Assembly: GCA_037951105.1 (NCBI GenBank) | Contig: JBAMJV010003125.1 | Location: 1 to 64,000 of the forward strand | Direction of reading: 5' to 3' | DNA: 64,000 nt | From: Echinarachnius parma | Lineage: Eukaryota > Echinodermata > Echinoidea > Clypeasteroida > Echinarachniidae | In this document: positions 23,492-35,369 of the stretch, one piece after another | How the letters are laid out: every line of letters begins with the position of its first letter | Numbering within the stretch: position 1 is the first letter of the stretch | The notes under the pieces: generated by a model | Told to the model about the DNA's origin: nothing | Databases searched by the model: none | The model's input: only the letters and a program-made list of their open reading frames with translations | Translations under genes and position numbers: made by a program

Positions 23492-23947
23492 TTAAAGGGG
23501 CATTCCCTCTTTTGCAAGCAAAAAAATAATTTTAAAATATAAGTTGCCATATTAACCTCAAATATTATAGATCATGATTTTTAAAATTTATTCTGAAAAG
23601 ATTAGGACTTGACAATGTATTTTGGTGGAGTTATGAATTTTATGATTTTTGTTATTACCTAGATAGATTAATAAAATGTTGCACGACGGTTTAATAACCT
23701 CACCTCACAATAATCTGTCTAGCTCCCTCTACGTTCGCTGTTGATATTATATGTGGTATGAATGTGATGCCCACCACCCATAATAGATAGCGCCACCAAC
23801 GAGAGAGATCTGCACAACAGCAGTGATCGCTATGAATGATGGCACCTACTATGAAATTTCATACGCAGCATAATACAAGTATTATACAGATCTGTACCAA
23901 ATTTGAAGCATTTTGAAATTTTTGGTAAAGAGGGAATGTCCCTTTAA
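23492..23947. mobile_element. TTAA-flanked MITE (GGGCATTCCCTC ends)
   Basis: TTAAAGGGGCATTCCCTCTT pairs with AAGAGGGAATGTCCCTTTAA. It is non-coding. Confidence 0.85.
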
Positions 23948-24085
23948 AATTGTGTTATTAAAATGTGAAATTCTCCTATAGCCATTCACATTCCAAGCTT
24001 GTATCTGATTAATTAACTCAGGCTATTTGCGAAAGACTCGGTGAATAATAGGGACATGCACAGCCTAAAATCAGGCCATCCTCTT

Positions 24086-24116
<31 letters not shown>

Positions 24117-25164
24117 CCACACACACACACACTTCCCTTACAAACGGGGATTTCCCCTAGATGCCTACTACTCCTACTAGGGTTTGGCTGTTTGCACACA
24201 ATTGTATTGTCATTCGGAAATTACTCTTTGGCAAATTGATCTATACGTGTAGATACAGTTGATCGACCCATATAAGGAAATAACTTTGCATTGATAAAGG
24301 ATTTGAGTATATGCAAGCAGACTTTACAACCGGTACCATTGTCCTCATTATTTGGGTTATAATCATTTTTTATTATGGTGTGTACGAAAATACAATGCAT
24401 TTTTGAATAAATGCTTTGATGGTTATTGACATGAAAAAGGTAATAATGACGTCTGATGATGTCATATTATGTGGACGTACAATAGTAAAAGGCTTAATTT
24501 GCAGATCGAGACCAGGGGGTGTATTCTGAAAACTACTTTAAATTAAAATTTATTGTATCTACGTCACTCAAATATATTTGTTAGCCAAATCGGTATTCTG
24601 GAACTGGAACCCCCGGAAGTGCTAAAAAGAGCCCTAAAAATAAGTCATAAATGGCTTTCAAAAATAATTTATACTAGATTTAAATGCATTTAAAAGTGAT
24701 CTTTTTATATACAGCCAAGCTAAAAGAACCCCCACCCCTCCCCCTCCAGTCACTGTAAAAAAAAAAAGTGTCACTCTCAGATATGAGAAGTTAATGAACC
24801 AAGTTTATAAAGTGTAGTTTCTGAAGAAAAAAAATGGATTTACCTACACAACACTACACATTATACATTGTCCATGGTACACTAACTTACAAGCTATGAA
24901 ATAAAAACAAAATGGTTTAATGTGTGATGTACTGTACATGTGAACATTCATGCTCATTATATACCGAATACATGATATTAATTTGAAAAATGTTGGCAAA
25001 CAGGAGACCAAAGGGGCTCTTTCCCACACAATACTTGGTACTCTATCCCAGGAGAAGTCGATGGGTTGTGTACACATGAACAGTCTCTATAGATCTGTGC
25101 AAATACTGTACATTGTAAGTGGTTCCCCTCAGCAGTCCCTATAATGGCCTAGTCCCACTCAGGG
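23948..25164. other. Gene-free stretch with poly-C and CA runs
   Basis: A 28-base C run (24086-24113) is followed by a short CA microsatellite. A GGGGGTGTATTCTGAAAA segment near 24517 and CGGTATTCTGGAACTGGAAC near 24591 look like weak inverted ends of a small element. No gene is seen. Confidence 0.4.
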
Positions 25165-25445
25165 GGAAAAATATACTGGGGCGGCGGGCGAATTCGCCCC
25201 CAAAATGCCCAAAAGAGCCCCCGAAAAACCCCCCCCCCCCCCCAATTTTGTTTTTGTTTTTGTTTTTTTTTGTTGCATTTTTCAGCATTTTTCGAAATCA
25301 GCATGATCGGATCGTGATCGAATGCCAATCCATTGATCCCTTACAGCATTAGAGCTTAATAACTGTAGCCCATACAAATTTGAAAAAAGAGCCCCGGAAA
25401 TTAGATAGGGAGCCCCCAAAATAAAAATATTAATTTTTTCACTGG
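25165..25445 (-). repeat. GGGGCT/AGCCCC-word repeat
   Basis: The copy starts GGGCGGCGGGCGAATTCGCC and carries AGAGCCCCCGAAAAAC, GATCGGATCGTGATCG, TTACAGCATTAGAGCTTAAT and GAGCCCCGGAAATTAG. It is the reverse of the order at 5028-5360 and 42840-43070. Confidence 0.75.
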
Positions 25446-25806
25446 TCCCACTATAGTGTATCTCCGTTTCACATCTGGAAGGCACAAGCAGAATACTGGC
25501 AGGAAACGATAAGGACCAAGTTCGGAATGGACTAGTAGGATACTTTTAATTCAGCTTTGTTTCGCGTGAAACTACATTGTAAAATGTCATGGAACTTAAA
25601 AATTTGCTAGACACTGACCGGTTCGCTGCATTTTGGTCGGATAGGAAACGGAAGGAGATGCACTTTAGTGGGACAAGGCCATTAATGTACAATGTGTATG
25701 TTGACTATAGATAGAGTAATAGGATGTAGTAATAATAGCTCAAGGATTAGGACAATTCATAGATTAGCGACTGTATGCCAAACTGACTGCTTGCCTAGAT
25801 GGAAGA
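25446..25806. other. Gene-free stretch
   Basis: Nothing is recognised between the AGCCCC repeat and the TTAA element. Confidence 0.3.
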
Positions 25807-26257
25807 TTAAAGGCAAATATGCGTGGGTTAAAATGGGTAGTCAGCAAAATCTAACTCGCACTCCACCGTAAACATAAAACTTACGATGTGTGTTGGATCG
25901 ATCTAGAGCGGTGCTTCGAAATATTCAGAATATCTGAACACGGGCCTTCATATGCAGCACACAGCTGGTAGCTATTATGTACCGAGCGATTGAGGTAGTC
26001 GAACCGCTCGAGCTGTCCCCTGAGGCAATACAGTGCTGATATCATGATAAGATAGGCGTGTTACGTAATACTTTCGCTCGTAAAAATCTCCTTGGTAAAC
26101 AAACATTCCGAACGCGACTATTTTCGACTCGGTCGTTCGTAAACTGGGACAGTTTGCGATCGCAACTTATAACTGAGCAAAGGGGGATTACGTACCGTGC
26201 GTAAAAGTGCGCAATATGGATTCGCGCATTTGATATACCAGTCTGAATTGCCTTTAA
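25807..26257. mobile_element. TTAA-flanked MITE (ATGCGTGGG family, copy 1)
   Basis: TTAAAGGCAAATATGCGTGG at the left and GTCTGAATTGCCTTTAA at the right match the copy at 40394-40845 end to end (GGGTAGTCAGCAAAATCTAA, CGAACGCGACTATTTT, GCGTAAAAGTGCGCAA). It abuts the next element and shares its TTAA. Confidence 0.85.
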
Positions 26258-26414
26258 AGGGCATCAAGCGTGGGGATGCTACATAGCGGGTCGCCATTTT
26301 GAACTGGGTTAGTTTGCGCGCACCGCATGACACTGAGCTAACGTGCATTACGCACCGTGCGCAACGCGTATGCAAGATGGCGCCGCGCATCTCATTTGAC
26401 GAATCTGAACTACC
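26254..26414 (+). mobile_element. Short relative of the ATGCGTGGG family, left inverted copy
   Basis: It runs from TTAAAGGGCATCAAGCGTGG to GAATCTGAACTACC. It is a perfect reverse complement of 26910-27070 over about 161 bp and lacks the inner TTAA end. Confidence 0.9.
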
Positions 26415-26909
26415 ATACCGAATACGCACATGTATGTCAAGTCATGGATTCTACAGAATCTTGGCGACAAGCCAAATAACAGTATTGGGAATGTTACTGA
26501 AAGTATCTATTTTTTTATATTTATGTGTTTTATTGAATTAACAAGATCATAATATTTAGTATCTATTGATACTGACCATCATATATCATCAAAACATTGT
26601 TGTGTGCAGAAAGCCAACACACTAACACCTTTATCTACTGGCCCGTTTGGGCTTGCACGTAAAATCATAACATATTCCTGAACAGAAAATTCACTTGCCC
26701 ACTTATTCGTAAGGAAAATTTTGCATTATTCTCTTGTAGTTGACCAATACTTTATGAAATTTTACTTGCCCAACACCAATTTTCACTTGCCCTGGGCAAT
26801 AGGGCAAGTGCGTGCTTGAGTCGAGTCCTGTGTACACTCGTGATGATCAACTAGCTATAATATATAAAATGGAATCTTAAATTAGTCATTATAACATACA
26901 GACCTTAAA
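26415..26909. other. Spacer between perfect inverted copies, with a GGGCAAG repeat
   Basis: The spacer holds an inverted GGGCAAG-type repeat at 26636-26828 (ending AGGGCAAGTGCGTGCTTGAG) in AT-rich sequence. Confidence 0.7.
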
Positions 26910-27070
26910 GGTAGTTCAGATTCGTCAAATGAGATGCGCGGCGCCATCTTGCATACGCGTTGCGCACGGTGCGTAATGCACGTTAGCTCAGTGTCATGCG
27001 GTGCGCGCAAACTAACCCAGTTCAAAATGGCGACCCGCTATGTAGCATCCCCACGCTTGATGCCCTTTAA
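26904..27070 (-). mobile_element. Short relative of the ATGCGTGGG family, right inverted copy
   Basis: TTAAAGGTAGTTCAGATTCG to CTTGATGCCCTTTAA is a complete 167-bp unit with TTAA at each end. It is identical to the left copy in inverse orientation. Confidence 0.9.
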
Positions 27071-28241
27071 TACAGTACAGTCATAACTACACAGTTGTAA
27101 ACTCATATGTTTAAAAAGGCCTTTAAACTTTTTTCATGCGCAGCCAACGCTGAAGCGAGTTACAGTCATCTTCAAAACAGTTGTTTTGTAGCACAGTCAC
27201 TCATAACATACAGTTGTAGCGTACAGTCATCATTTAAACATACAACTCTCTCAAGTACATACGGTACAGTATAGTCAGGGGATGGTGGGAATGTGTGGGA
27301 ATTTGCCCCGGAGCGTCCTGTTCAAACGGTCGGTTGCACGATCTCGCACGGTCGCACGCACGGTCGCACGTCACAGGCTGTGCTGTATTATTCTATCAAC
27401 ACCAGTGGTAGTATGCACATGGCACTGACCCTAAACAGTTGTATTTATGGAACCTGCTTTAATTGGGCCTACCTACTGCGCTGGAATAATACATAGTACT
27501 AGGGTACTAGGCTTCTATACTGCTGGGCTGCAGTACGGGGGCATGCTTTGATTGGACTTTACCATTGTCATTAATCGTGTTGGAATAGCGAGCCTGCTGT
27601 TTAATTGTGTTTACTACCTTGGTCGAACTTGGTGGAACTTCGTGGAACTTGAAAGTTGAAGGAATACATCTATACTGATTCCTGTGTATACACCTTTGAT
27701 TGGGCTTTACCGTTGGAATAGCGAGCCTGCTGTTTAATTGTGTTTTGCTACCTTGGTCGAACTTGGAAGTTGAAGTTTGTGGAATTTGAAAGTTGAAGTA
27801 ATACATCTAGATCTAGATACTGATTCCTGTGTGTACTGGCAACGTACGGTATGTAAATGATTTTTCATTCTTGAAGTTGTAATTGGTCATTGCTGTATAC
27901 ATGTATATAATGTTTGTGTTTATTTTGGAATAGGGAGTCAGCTAGCTTTGGTTTTGTTTACTAGTGCCTAGTGGAACTTCTTAGTGAAGAGCTATTTTTT
28001 TTTATTTGCCAAGTTTATACACACTATACAACATAGCAAAATGACATTGGACAGTGAATATTGATTTACACATGCACCTTCAGAAAAAAATCTTGGTACA
28101 GACTTCAGTGCTGTATTCTGTAAATAAAGATCAGATTGCATTGAAGGATATAACTTGTTAGAAGTACAGGTATGCTGAGTCAGGTCATGTGTGCAAAAAG
28201 AGACAAGTTCAATATTTGTATAAACCCCTAAAAAAAATAAT
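27071..28241. other. Gene-free stretch with a direct tandem duplication
   Basis: Units 27551-27693 and 27697-27837 share GCGAGCCTGCTGTTTAATTG, CCTTGGTCGAACTTGG and ATACTGATTCCTGTGT. A weaker third unit may precede them. No gene is seen. Confidence 0.55.
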
Positions 28242-28696
28242 CTGCAATTCAAGTTTGAGCGTTGATATATCTTACTTGTTATTAAATGATCCTACTCAAG
28301 TTTGTTATAATTGGCAAGCCTGTTTATTCCCCTTTACACTGATGCCTCATTTGTTATGATTATGTAATTATGGAATGTGCAGTAGACCTGAGTATGGAAC
28401 CACGTCAAACATGCATATGAATTTTCTAATTGTTTGGAGGAGATGCATGGGCTGTGTAATGAATGGTGTTGAGGCCTTCACACAATAACAGTGCATTTTG
28501 CAACATTTCAATCTCAACTTGGCCCCATATTTAAAATGTAGCTGCATTGCATTAATTACATAGCCATTACACATGAGGCTTCAATGGGGAAAATGGGTAA
28601 ATGGGAATAAACAGGCTTTCAATGATACCAAATTCATGTAAGATAATTCAGGGACAAGACTCAAGAGAGATATGAATGCTCAAACTTGAATTGCAG
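28242..28696. mobile_element. Fold-back MITE (CTGCAATTCAAGTTTGAGC ends)
   Basis: CTGCAATTCAAGTTTGAGC pairs with GCTCAAACTTGAATTGCAG. A second inner pair, AAGCCTGTTTATTCCCCTTT and GGTAAATGGGAATAAACAGGC, extends the fold. Confidence 0.85.
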
Positions 28697-28754
28697 AACT
28701 TTTTTGTGAAGGGTTCATATTCCAGTACCCGAGACTGATACCATACCACCAGGG

Positions 28755-28930
28755 TAGGAAATATCTGGGGGCTGAGGGTGATTTTGCCTCCTAATTTTCA
28801 AAATAGCCCCCTGAAATCGGTAGGTAGCCCCTAAAATTACTATATACAGTAGGGTATTATGTGAAACATTTCTGGATATCCATCAGATTGGAAAAGTAGC
28901 CCCCTAAAATTCAAAATTAATTCCTTCATT
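28755..28930. repeat. AGCCCC-word repeat, short subfamily (copy 2)
   Basis: The repeat carries GGTAGGTAGCCCCTAAAATT, TATCCATCAGATTGG and TAGCCCCCTAAAATTC, as at 17905-18030. Confidence 0.7.
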
Positions 28931-29314
28931 GCATACCATGTACAATTCTAGTTCAACACATAATTACACGTACATGTTATTCATACTGACTTTCTGAAGT
29001 ATGTGTACAGTGACGAGTGAAAGTTATTGAACAATAAATCAATCCAAAATGTACACCTTTATTGAAATTAATACAACTGTGCATTGGATCTTGTCTTTAT
29101 CACAATCAAGTGAAAGTACAATTAGATAATACTTATTAATTATTAACATATTTAATTGGCTTCTAGAATCGCATCAAGTGTCATTTACGCTGTATTTTTA
29201 AGTATTATGCCAGTTGCCAGGGAAGCACTTCATGTTGGGAAGATCCATTGGCAAAAACCTTTTCAAGTGAAAAGTAAGGAAATGTGTACACAACTTGCTC
29301 AAAATAAGCACAGG
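28931..29314. other. Gene-free stretch
   Basis: Nothing is recognised. The open frame starting at 29156 runs into repeats and is not credited. Confidence 0.3.
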
Positions 29315-29640
29315 CAATCTGGCTCGGGGCCAGTAAAAAATAATATCATTATAAAAAATAATATCATTATAAAAAATAGTATCATTATAAAGCGCTTAGA
29401 GATGATTATCAATCATATTAGGCGCTATATAAATCGAGTATATTATATTATATTATTATTAAAAATTAGCATTGGGCCACCAAATTTCATTGGTCTAATT
29501 TCACTGGCCCAATTCGAATTGGGCCAACCAAGTATAACATAGTTTGTGGGCCACTGGATACAAGTTTCGGGCCACTAGAATAAAAAAAAAATAAAAAAGT
29601 TTTTACTTGCCCGACATAGCCGCAAGGCAAAAAAGTGAAT
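29315..29640. repeat. GGCCC-word repeat split by an AGCGCTTAGAG tail-like insert
   Basis: GGCTCGGGGCCAGTAAAAAA at the left and ATTGGGCCACCAAATTTCAT onward at the right flank three 17-bp AATATCATTATAAAA units and AAAGCGCTTAGAGATGAT...AGGCGCTATATAAATCG. That pattern recurs at the ends of many animal SINEs and LINEs. A related AT-rich repeat is at 37890-37975. Confidence 0.55.
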
Positions 29641-31054
29641 AATTTACAGTAATACAAGCTCTTCCCATTCAGCATGCCTGTGCGACGCCACTTGAGAACA
29701 TCTAAAAAAAAAAAACGTTTTGACTTTCAAGTATTAAAACATCACGTCTGTTCATGGTTGGGAATCACTCACGCTTTTATCACACGTCTGGAAATGCGCT
29801 CGGTCGTTGATGTGCTTTATAATAACGCCCTTAACGGACGGAACCAAGGACACACATACGTGTACAGTGAGTGTGTACATAATGTGGATAGTGGATGGTC
29901 TTGTCGTAAACTTGGCGCTGGCGCTGGGAACGTCACCGCATATTGTATTTTGAAGTGCTTTCTCGTGGAACACTTGTGGGAGACGGTGAGACTGAATGCA
30001 GAGCTGATTTGAGTTATTGTACAGAGTAAAGAGGTTTGGTTGTAGTGTCTGTTGATTGAAATATCAGGATGATTTGTTTTCCCCACCACTGAATGAGAAT
30101 ACTGTTACAGTTGTTTTCTTAGGTGGTGGTACTACAACTTCAAGTGAGTTTATGGAGACATCTGGACCCATAGTCATAAGACCCCGCTAGCTTAGTTTCA
30201 TGCTAAGTCCATTTTGCTAAAATGGCTAATACACATGGCCCTGTAGTTATTAAAAAGTGTTAACTCAGTAGGCGCCTAATGCTGCTAAATGATAGCTATT
30301 AATGTAAATATTGCCAATAGTGCCAAATGATAAAGAACTGTCAGTGTCAGTTGACGAAAACATATTTATACAAAGTCCTATCCCATGACAATTTGGGAAC
30401 CACCCCCCCCCCCCCCCCCCCCCTCCTCCTCCAAATACAAATTATTGACAAATCAATCATTTTTAGCAAAATATGAATACACAGACTGTACATCGTACAG
30501 AGAGAATGTGTTTTTATGTAATTGTGTATTGCACTGCCGCAACAGAAGCGAATTCTTCGCGTTTTTACTTTAGTTGTTAAAGTTTCATTAAATTTAATTT
30601 ATTCATTTATTTCAGATTAAATACAAAGGTAAAAAGGTACAGCGTGAACATTGACAGGTACAAAATTTGCCTTTGAACTTGAAGCAAAGTGCTTGTTAAT
30701 GGCAAACCCAAGTTGACCAAATCAAAATCAAGACAAAAGAAAATATTTATACTATGTTGTTGTAATTATTGTACATTCATTTGATATTGTAGAGATTCAG
30801 AAGGTTGTCCAGGATATGTGTAGTGGTTTTGAAAGACGGTCACAGGGTTTGAACTCAGCAACAATTTGTACGATTTTATACATACTTGTGTGAATTCTTG
30901 TGAAAAGGGCTCGCTGGTTCACTAAAGAAATACAATAAGAATCAACTAGACCCAGTTTATAAACAGTTGTGAATGTGTGGGTGTGGGATATATTGAAATG
31001 TTCATGTCGCTTACACCCATTTAGTTAGTGCAATGTTATAAATACACCTATTTG
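29641..31054. other. Gene-free stretch; a 112-codon open frame at 29674-30012 is unexplained
   Basis: The 29674-30012 plus-strand frame (112 codons) has no recognisable domain and is overlapped by minus-strand frames, so it is not called as a gene. The region also has a 21-base C run (30403-30423). Confidence 0.35.
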
Positions 31055-31700
31055 CCTTGTGGCCCAGTTGGGCAAGTAAAAACAATATTTTTCAGAATCT
31101 AATGGCCCGAAACCTGCATCTTGTGGACCTAAACAAAGAAAAGCATTACAAATTATCGGGCCAGTGGAATTATTAAAGGGTACCACCACCCAAAAATAAT
31201 ATTCTTATTAAAGAAAGGTAACATCTTTAGTATTCCATTCCATCAACAAGTTCACAAAAATATGTTTCCAGGAAAAAAATATGTAATTGGAAACGCATCA
31301 CCATTCTAAAGCATGCGTTCATGCGGTCTGAATTACGCAGACTGCTATGTGTGCGGTGAATTGCAACGTGTGCAGAGCGAACGAATCGCCCGGGAATCTA
31401 TTGTTTACAAACGTGCGCGTGAATAGCATTGATGCACTCGCAAATGGTTGGCTCGTATGGAACCAGGAAATAGCAGTGGTTCCGTAAGTGGTGGAAATTA
31501 ATTGCTTTGTTTATGAATTACACAACCCTTTGCAAAATGTTAGGTATCTATTTGATATCACAAAACGGTACCAAAACATATAATAATGTGGTGTTCTTTG
31601 CCTGGTGGTCCCCTTTAAGCATCAATAGACAATATGATTTGCTGGCCCAAAGCTAATTTTTACTGTCTACAGTGTACTTGAAATATACCTGACATTTTTA
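31055..31700. repeat. GGCCC-word repeat split by a TTAA MITE
   Basis: GTGGCCCAGTTGGGCAAGTA, AATGGCCCGAAACC and ATCGGGCCAGTGGAATTATT precede the MITE at 31173. GCTGGCCCAAAGCTAATTTT follows it at 31642. Confidence 0.65.
31173..31618 (-). mobile_element. TTAA-flanked MITE (GGTACCA/GGGGACCACC ends, copy 1)
   Basis: TTAAAGGGTACCACCACCCA at the left and GCCTGGTGGTCCCCTTTAA at the right match the inverse copy at 61459-61884 throughout (CTAAAGCATGCGTTC, AAACGTGCGCGTGAATAGCA). Confidence 0.85.
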
Positions 31701-31884
31701 TTTTTCAAACTTGACCCTGCCCCCCTGGCCGACCCAAACTGTAATCCTGATCTTTAACCCTCTAGAGGCTTCATGTAACAGTAACCCAATTTAAACCTAT
31801 TTATAATCCCACCCGTTTGCATCTTAATGACAATGTTGCTAGTTTAAATAAGACAAAACAGGAGTACAATTATTATAGACAAGG

Positions 31885-32030
31885 GCTTGCCCTTAGCAGT
31901 GGCCCAGGTGGCAATGGCCACCGGAAATTTAATTTGGCCACTAGAAATAAGCTAGAAACTAATTAGGGTCTACAACACACTTGTGTAATTTTGGCCTCCT
32001 GAAAAAAAAACAGTTAAGGGAGAGCCCTGG
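31885..32030. repeat. GGCC-word repeat fragment
   Basis: GTGGCCCAGGTGGCAATGGC, TTTGGCCACTAGAAA and AGAGCCCTGG resemble the GGCCC family in order, but are diverged. Confidence 0.45.
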
Positions 32031-33072
32031 ATACCGGTAAACCAAAAATGACAAGTCACCATTGCAAATAACAAGAAAGGGTTGAACAAAATGGGTGGCA
32101 GTTATGAGTGACGAATTCCATCATTTTTCCGCCACTCGATCTGAAGAAAAAATAAAATAATAAGCTGCCATTGAATTATCGAGACAAAAGTTGTTAACTT
32201 TCAACCTTGTCAGACAATGGCTGTGGGTATGGTATGCTAGTCATTGGGTATGCAAAGTCCATATTATGTGTGAATCGTATGTGAACTCTGTACATGGAAC
32301 TGTGAACAAAATACACAGGGGCTAAGGGCGAATTTGGCCCCGAATTGCCCCCAAAAAGAGCCCCCGAAAAGAGCCCCCATAAATTTGCATGGAGCCCAAT
32401 GCAAAACAAATTTTAGAATGTTATTTTCTTGCAGGCAAACTTGAAAAATAGCCCCGAAAAATAATTATTAATTTTTTCCCTGACATTGAACTCTAGATTC
32501 CAAATGTGGGTATTTAAACAATGTTGCAATCTTTTAATCAGGGATTTTTCCCCTGTTGATAAAAGTACAATTTAGTGTCTACAGGATACAAATAGACTAC
32601 CGGTATGCAGTGATAGTGCATTACTTACAGGAAATCTTCAGAGTTTTGTTATTTCTTATTTTGTTTGTGACTGCGAGCAAAACTTTAACATGTCATACCT
32701 ATTTTTAATAAGATAATCTACAGTCAGTCAAGCTTTCATTTACTGTACTTACTTTAATTACAATCTTGAGAAAGTGCAAACAAATTGATGTCAGGCAAGT
32801 ACAACTTCATTATTTGGCTAGGTTGGTGACCCAATTGGGCAATCAACATTTCTGTTCAACTATGAGAGATATTTAATTCCTTAAATGTGTAAATCTCATC
32901 TAAAAACCAATAAAAGATTTGCAGAGTAGATTGAGCTACCCAGCGCAATTAATTTGTCTTTTGTTATACGTTGTTGTTCGGGCAAGTACATTTTCTGTTC
33001 GGGGGTAGTAAAATGTGCCTTATAACAAGCCAATAAAGATGGCCAATCCACATGGCCATGGCTTTAGGTACA
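32031..33072. other. Gene-free stretch with two word-repeat fragments
   Basis: An AGCCCC-type fragment lies at 32315-32480 (AGAGCCCCCGAAAAGAGCCC) and a GGGCAAG-type fragment at 32780-33015 (GGTGACCCAATTGGGCAATC, GGGCAAGTACATTTTCTG). No gene is seen. Confidence 0.55.
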
Positions 33073-33307
33073 GTCACATATCACTGGACCGATCAAACAG
33101 ATGCTCAACAGATCTAAGGACATTTGCGAAAACAAATTATCCGGTGGTGAAAGTCGTGTCCATTGTAGGAAAATCTTCTGCCGGATAGAACAATGGACAT
33201 CGTCTGATAAGGAACGCATTCGCCGAACAAGAACCGCATACTGTACGAATGCATTCGAAATTTGGCTCTTCATCGGGCATCCGTAACGCTATCTAGTAAT
33301 ATGAGAC
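33073..33307. mobile_element. MITE, GTCACATATCAC ends (copy 2)
   Basis: GTCACATATCACTGGACCG pairs weakly with the right end CTAGTAATATGAGAC. The interior AAACAAATTATCCGGTGGTG is shared with copy 1 at 16106. Confidence 0.75.
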
Positions 33308-33313
33308 AGACAC

Positions 33314-33690
33314 TTAAAGGGACTTGGTAACATTGTCCAAATCCTCAAAATCCATTGGAATTCTAGCAGTTCTCTCATACCTTGTTGTGTTTTTATTAAC
33401 AAAAGAAGCATGGGACAGGTTTTAGTTTTTCGAATTTCAATTTCGTTAAAAAGATATTTACGATTGAAATGTTCAGATGTTAAACTATCCACTGGATCAT
33501 CGAAACCGTGTACAAAGTCAGTGCAAAGAGTTAGTGAACATCACTTTGCATTTTTGCTCGTTACTCGGCCATATAACGTCCATTTAACTCGAAATTTTCA
33601 CAATACCCAGTGAACATATCAGATAACAACAATTGAATCAACCATTCACTACTTTTTGCACATTTCAACAAAGTTACTGGATCCCTTTAA
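33314..33690 (+). mobile_element. TTAA-flanked MITE (GTAACATTGTCC/TTACTGGATCC family, copy 1)
   Basis: TTAAAGGGACTTGGTAACAT at the left and AAAGTTACTGGATCCCTTTAA at the right, less one base. The interior (AGAAGCATGGGACAGG, TTACTCGGCCATATAACGTC) recurs at 46608, 48845, 50729 (inverse) and 61885. Confidence 0.85.
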
Positions 33691-34110
33691 GGTCCTACCC
33701 TCTTCTAATGATTAGATTACTCCAGGTCCATGCTTGCACATTTGCCAGCCAATATCAAATTACTATCATTACACGCTTTGCATGTGTGTACAAGCATGTA
33801 GCATTTCCTCAAGTGCCCTCTACTCTAGTCTCACACATATGTAATTGTGTTATGAATTATTTATGTCGTGTTTTTTTCTTACAACATTTTCTCCTCTGAT
33901 GTACATGTATATGATGTTTTTTTTAAAGAAAAGTTATTTCATTAAAGATAAAGTCAATCTGGCAAATGCTTTAGTTAGTCTAGACTCTAGATATGGTACT
34001 TGTATCTTATTAGCGATTAAAATTAAAACAAACTGATTTGAATACCTTGAAACACACACGTAGTAATCTCAAATACTCAAGCGTGATTTTCAACAGTAAA
34101 TTGGGAACAT
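33691..34110. other. Gene-free stretch
   Basis: Nothing is recognised. Confidence 0.3.
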
Positions 34111-34195
34111 GAAAAAATATGTTGACATTGAAAAAGAAAGTGTGGGTGCTGACAAATACCAACACTTTCTTTTTCAATGTCAACTCATTTTTTCA
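34111..34195. repeat. 85-bp imperfect hairpin
   Basis: GTTGACATTGAAAAAGAAAG pairs with CTTTCTTTTTCAATGTCAAC around a 20-base loop. The flanks (GAAAAAATAT and CATTTTTTC) extend it. Confidence 0.85.
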
Positions 34196-34639
34196 CGTGG
34201 CAGTTGTCACCTACTGCAGTGTGAAAGATGTGTGTGGCACAGCTTTCACTACAGAGTGATGAGTACTGGTGACCACACATACATGTACCTTTAAACATTG
34301 CCAGTTGTAAGGATGTCAAGTGACCATATAAAAAATACATTGTATGATGTCCTACATGTACGGATAATGTTTAATGTTCAGGCGAATTTAAGAAAAATGG
34401 TTGCTGAATATTTGTTACCTTACACGTGTGGAAGCTGAGAGTCGCTTACCAGTGGAGTACAGTAGCCCACACAAAGTGGACTTCTGTAAATTAGATTTAC
34501 CAATGTACTTGTCATATTCACAAGTCCACAGGGTGGATTCTTATATCCCATTCATATCGTAAGACTTGAGTTTTTAGTGGACTGGTACACTAACATCACT
34601 TCCCAAATCTAGCATGCCATCTTCAAATCTGGTACTGGG
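34196..34639. other. Gene-free stretch
   Basis: Nothing is recognised. Confidence 0.3.
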
Positions 34640-34766
34640 GGTGTTGCATATAAAGAGTTGCGATAAAATCGCAAGTCAGGAAATATGCGCATCTGAGTCA
34701 AACCGATTCGCCCATTTAGGCGTATTTTCTGACTTGCGATTAATCGCAACTCTTTAATGCAACACC
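34640..34766. mobile_element. 127-bp fold-back MITE (GGTGTTGCAT ends)
   Basis: GGTGTTGCATATAAAGAGTT and AACTCTTTAATGCAACACC pair. The next inner blocks GCGATAAAATCGCAAGTCAG and CTGACTTGCGATTAATCGC pair too. Relatives in the CYRI introns are at 53690-53790 and 58338-58470. Confidence 0.85.
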
Positions 34767-35082
34767 TGTAGCGTGTAGACATGCAGTGAGCAATGTGTTG
34801 CATGCGCACTGGCTTGAACCGTGATGTTAGGCATGGTCCAGTCCACTAGTGGACGTGCAGTCGAAAACGCCTCTTTATTTGGGTCTTTGCAGGTTGTGCA
34901 GGCTGGATGATAATTTGTCAGGGTGCCAGAGCAAGTGAAAGTCAGAAACCCTAGTGCCTGCTTTTTCAGATTTAAGCTAATGTACATGTAGTAGACGAAT
35001 GATCCACTCATCGTATGGTTGTACTTATGTGCATTTAAAAAAAAAAACAAACGAAAAGTCCATGATATAATCCTACATGTAA

Positions 35083-35369
35083 TCCTGGACTGGGCCCAGT
35101 AAATGACCAACCTACATGTGATGACATAAATGGGTACCCTGGGATACCAAACGAAAATCCGCCATTTTGTTTAATTATTTATTTATTTTTTAGGGCTGTA
35201 CCCTGGGTATAGCGTGCATACAAGCGCGCCCTGCACAGCATGCACAACGCAATAGCTGTACTTCGGGTGGACACAAGATGGCGCTACACAACGCGGGATA
35301 CCGGGGTACAACTGTACCCCGGGGTACTGCGTGTGTCATCATGTATACATGTGTAGGCCCAGTCCAGGA
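35083..35369. mobile_element. Fold-back MITE (TCCTGGACTGGGCC ends)
   Basis: TCCTGGACTGGGCCCAGT pairs with GGCCCAGTCCAGGA. Inner pairs are CTACATGTGATGAC with GTCATCATGTATACATGTGTAG and GGGTACCCTGGG with CCCCGGGGTAC. Confidence 0.85.

Noticed and set aside
26118-26429. 103-codon minus-strand frame with MRIRYGSSDSSNEMRG
   Set aside because: It spans two abutting TTAA MITEs, and the same sequence recurs inverted as a repeat.
29156-29542. 128-codon open frame
   Set aside because: Its second half is short ATATCATTATAAAA units and a GGCCC-type repeat.
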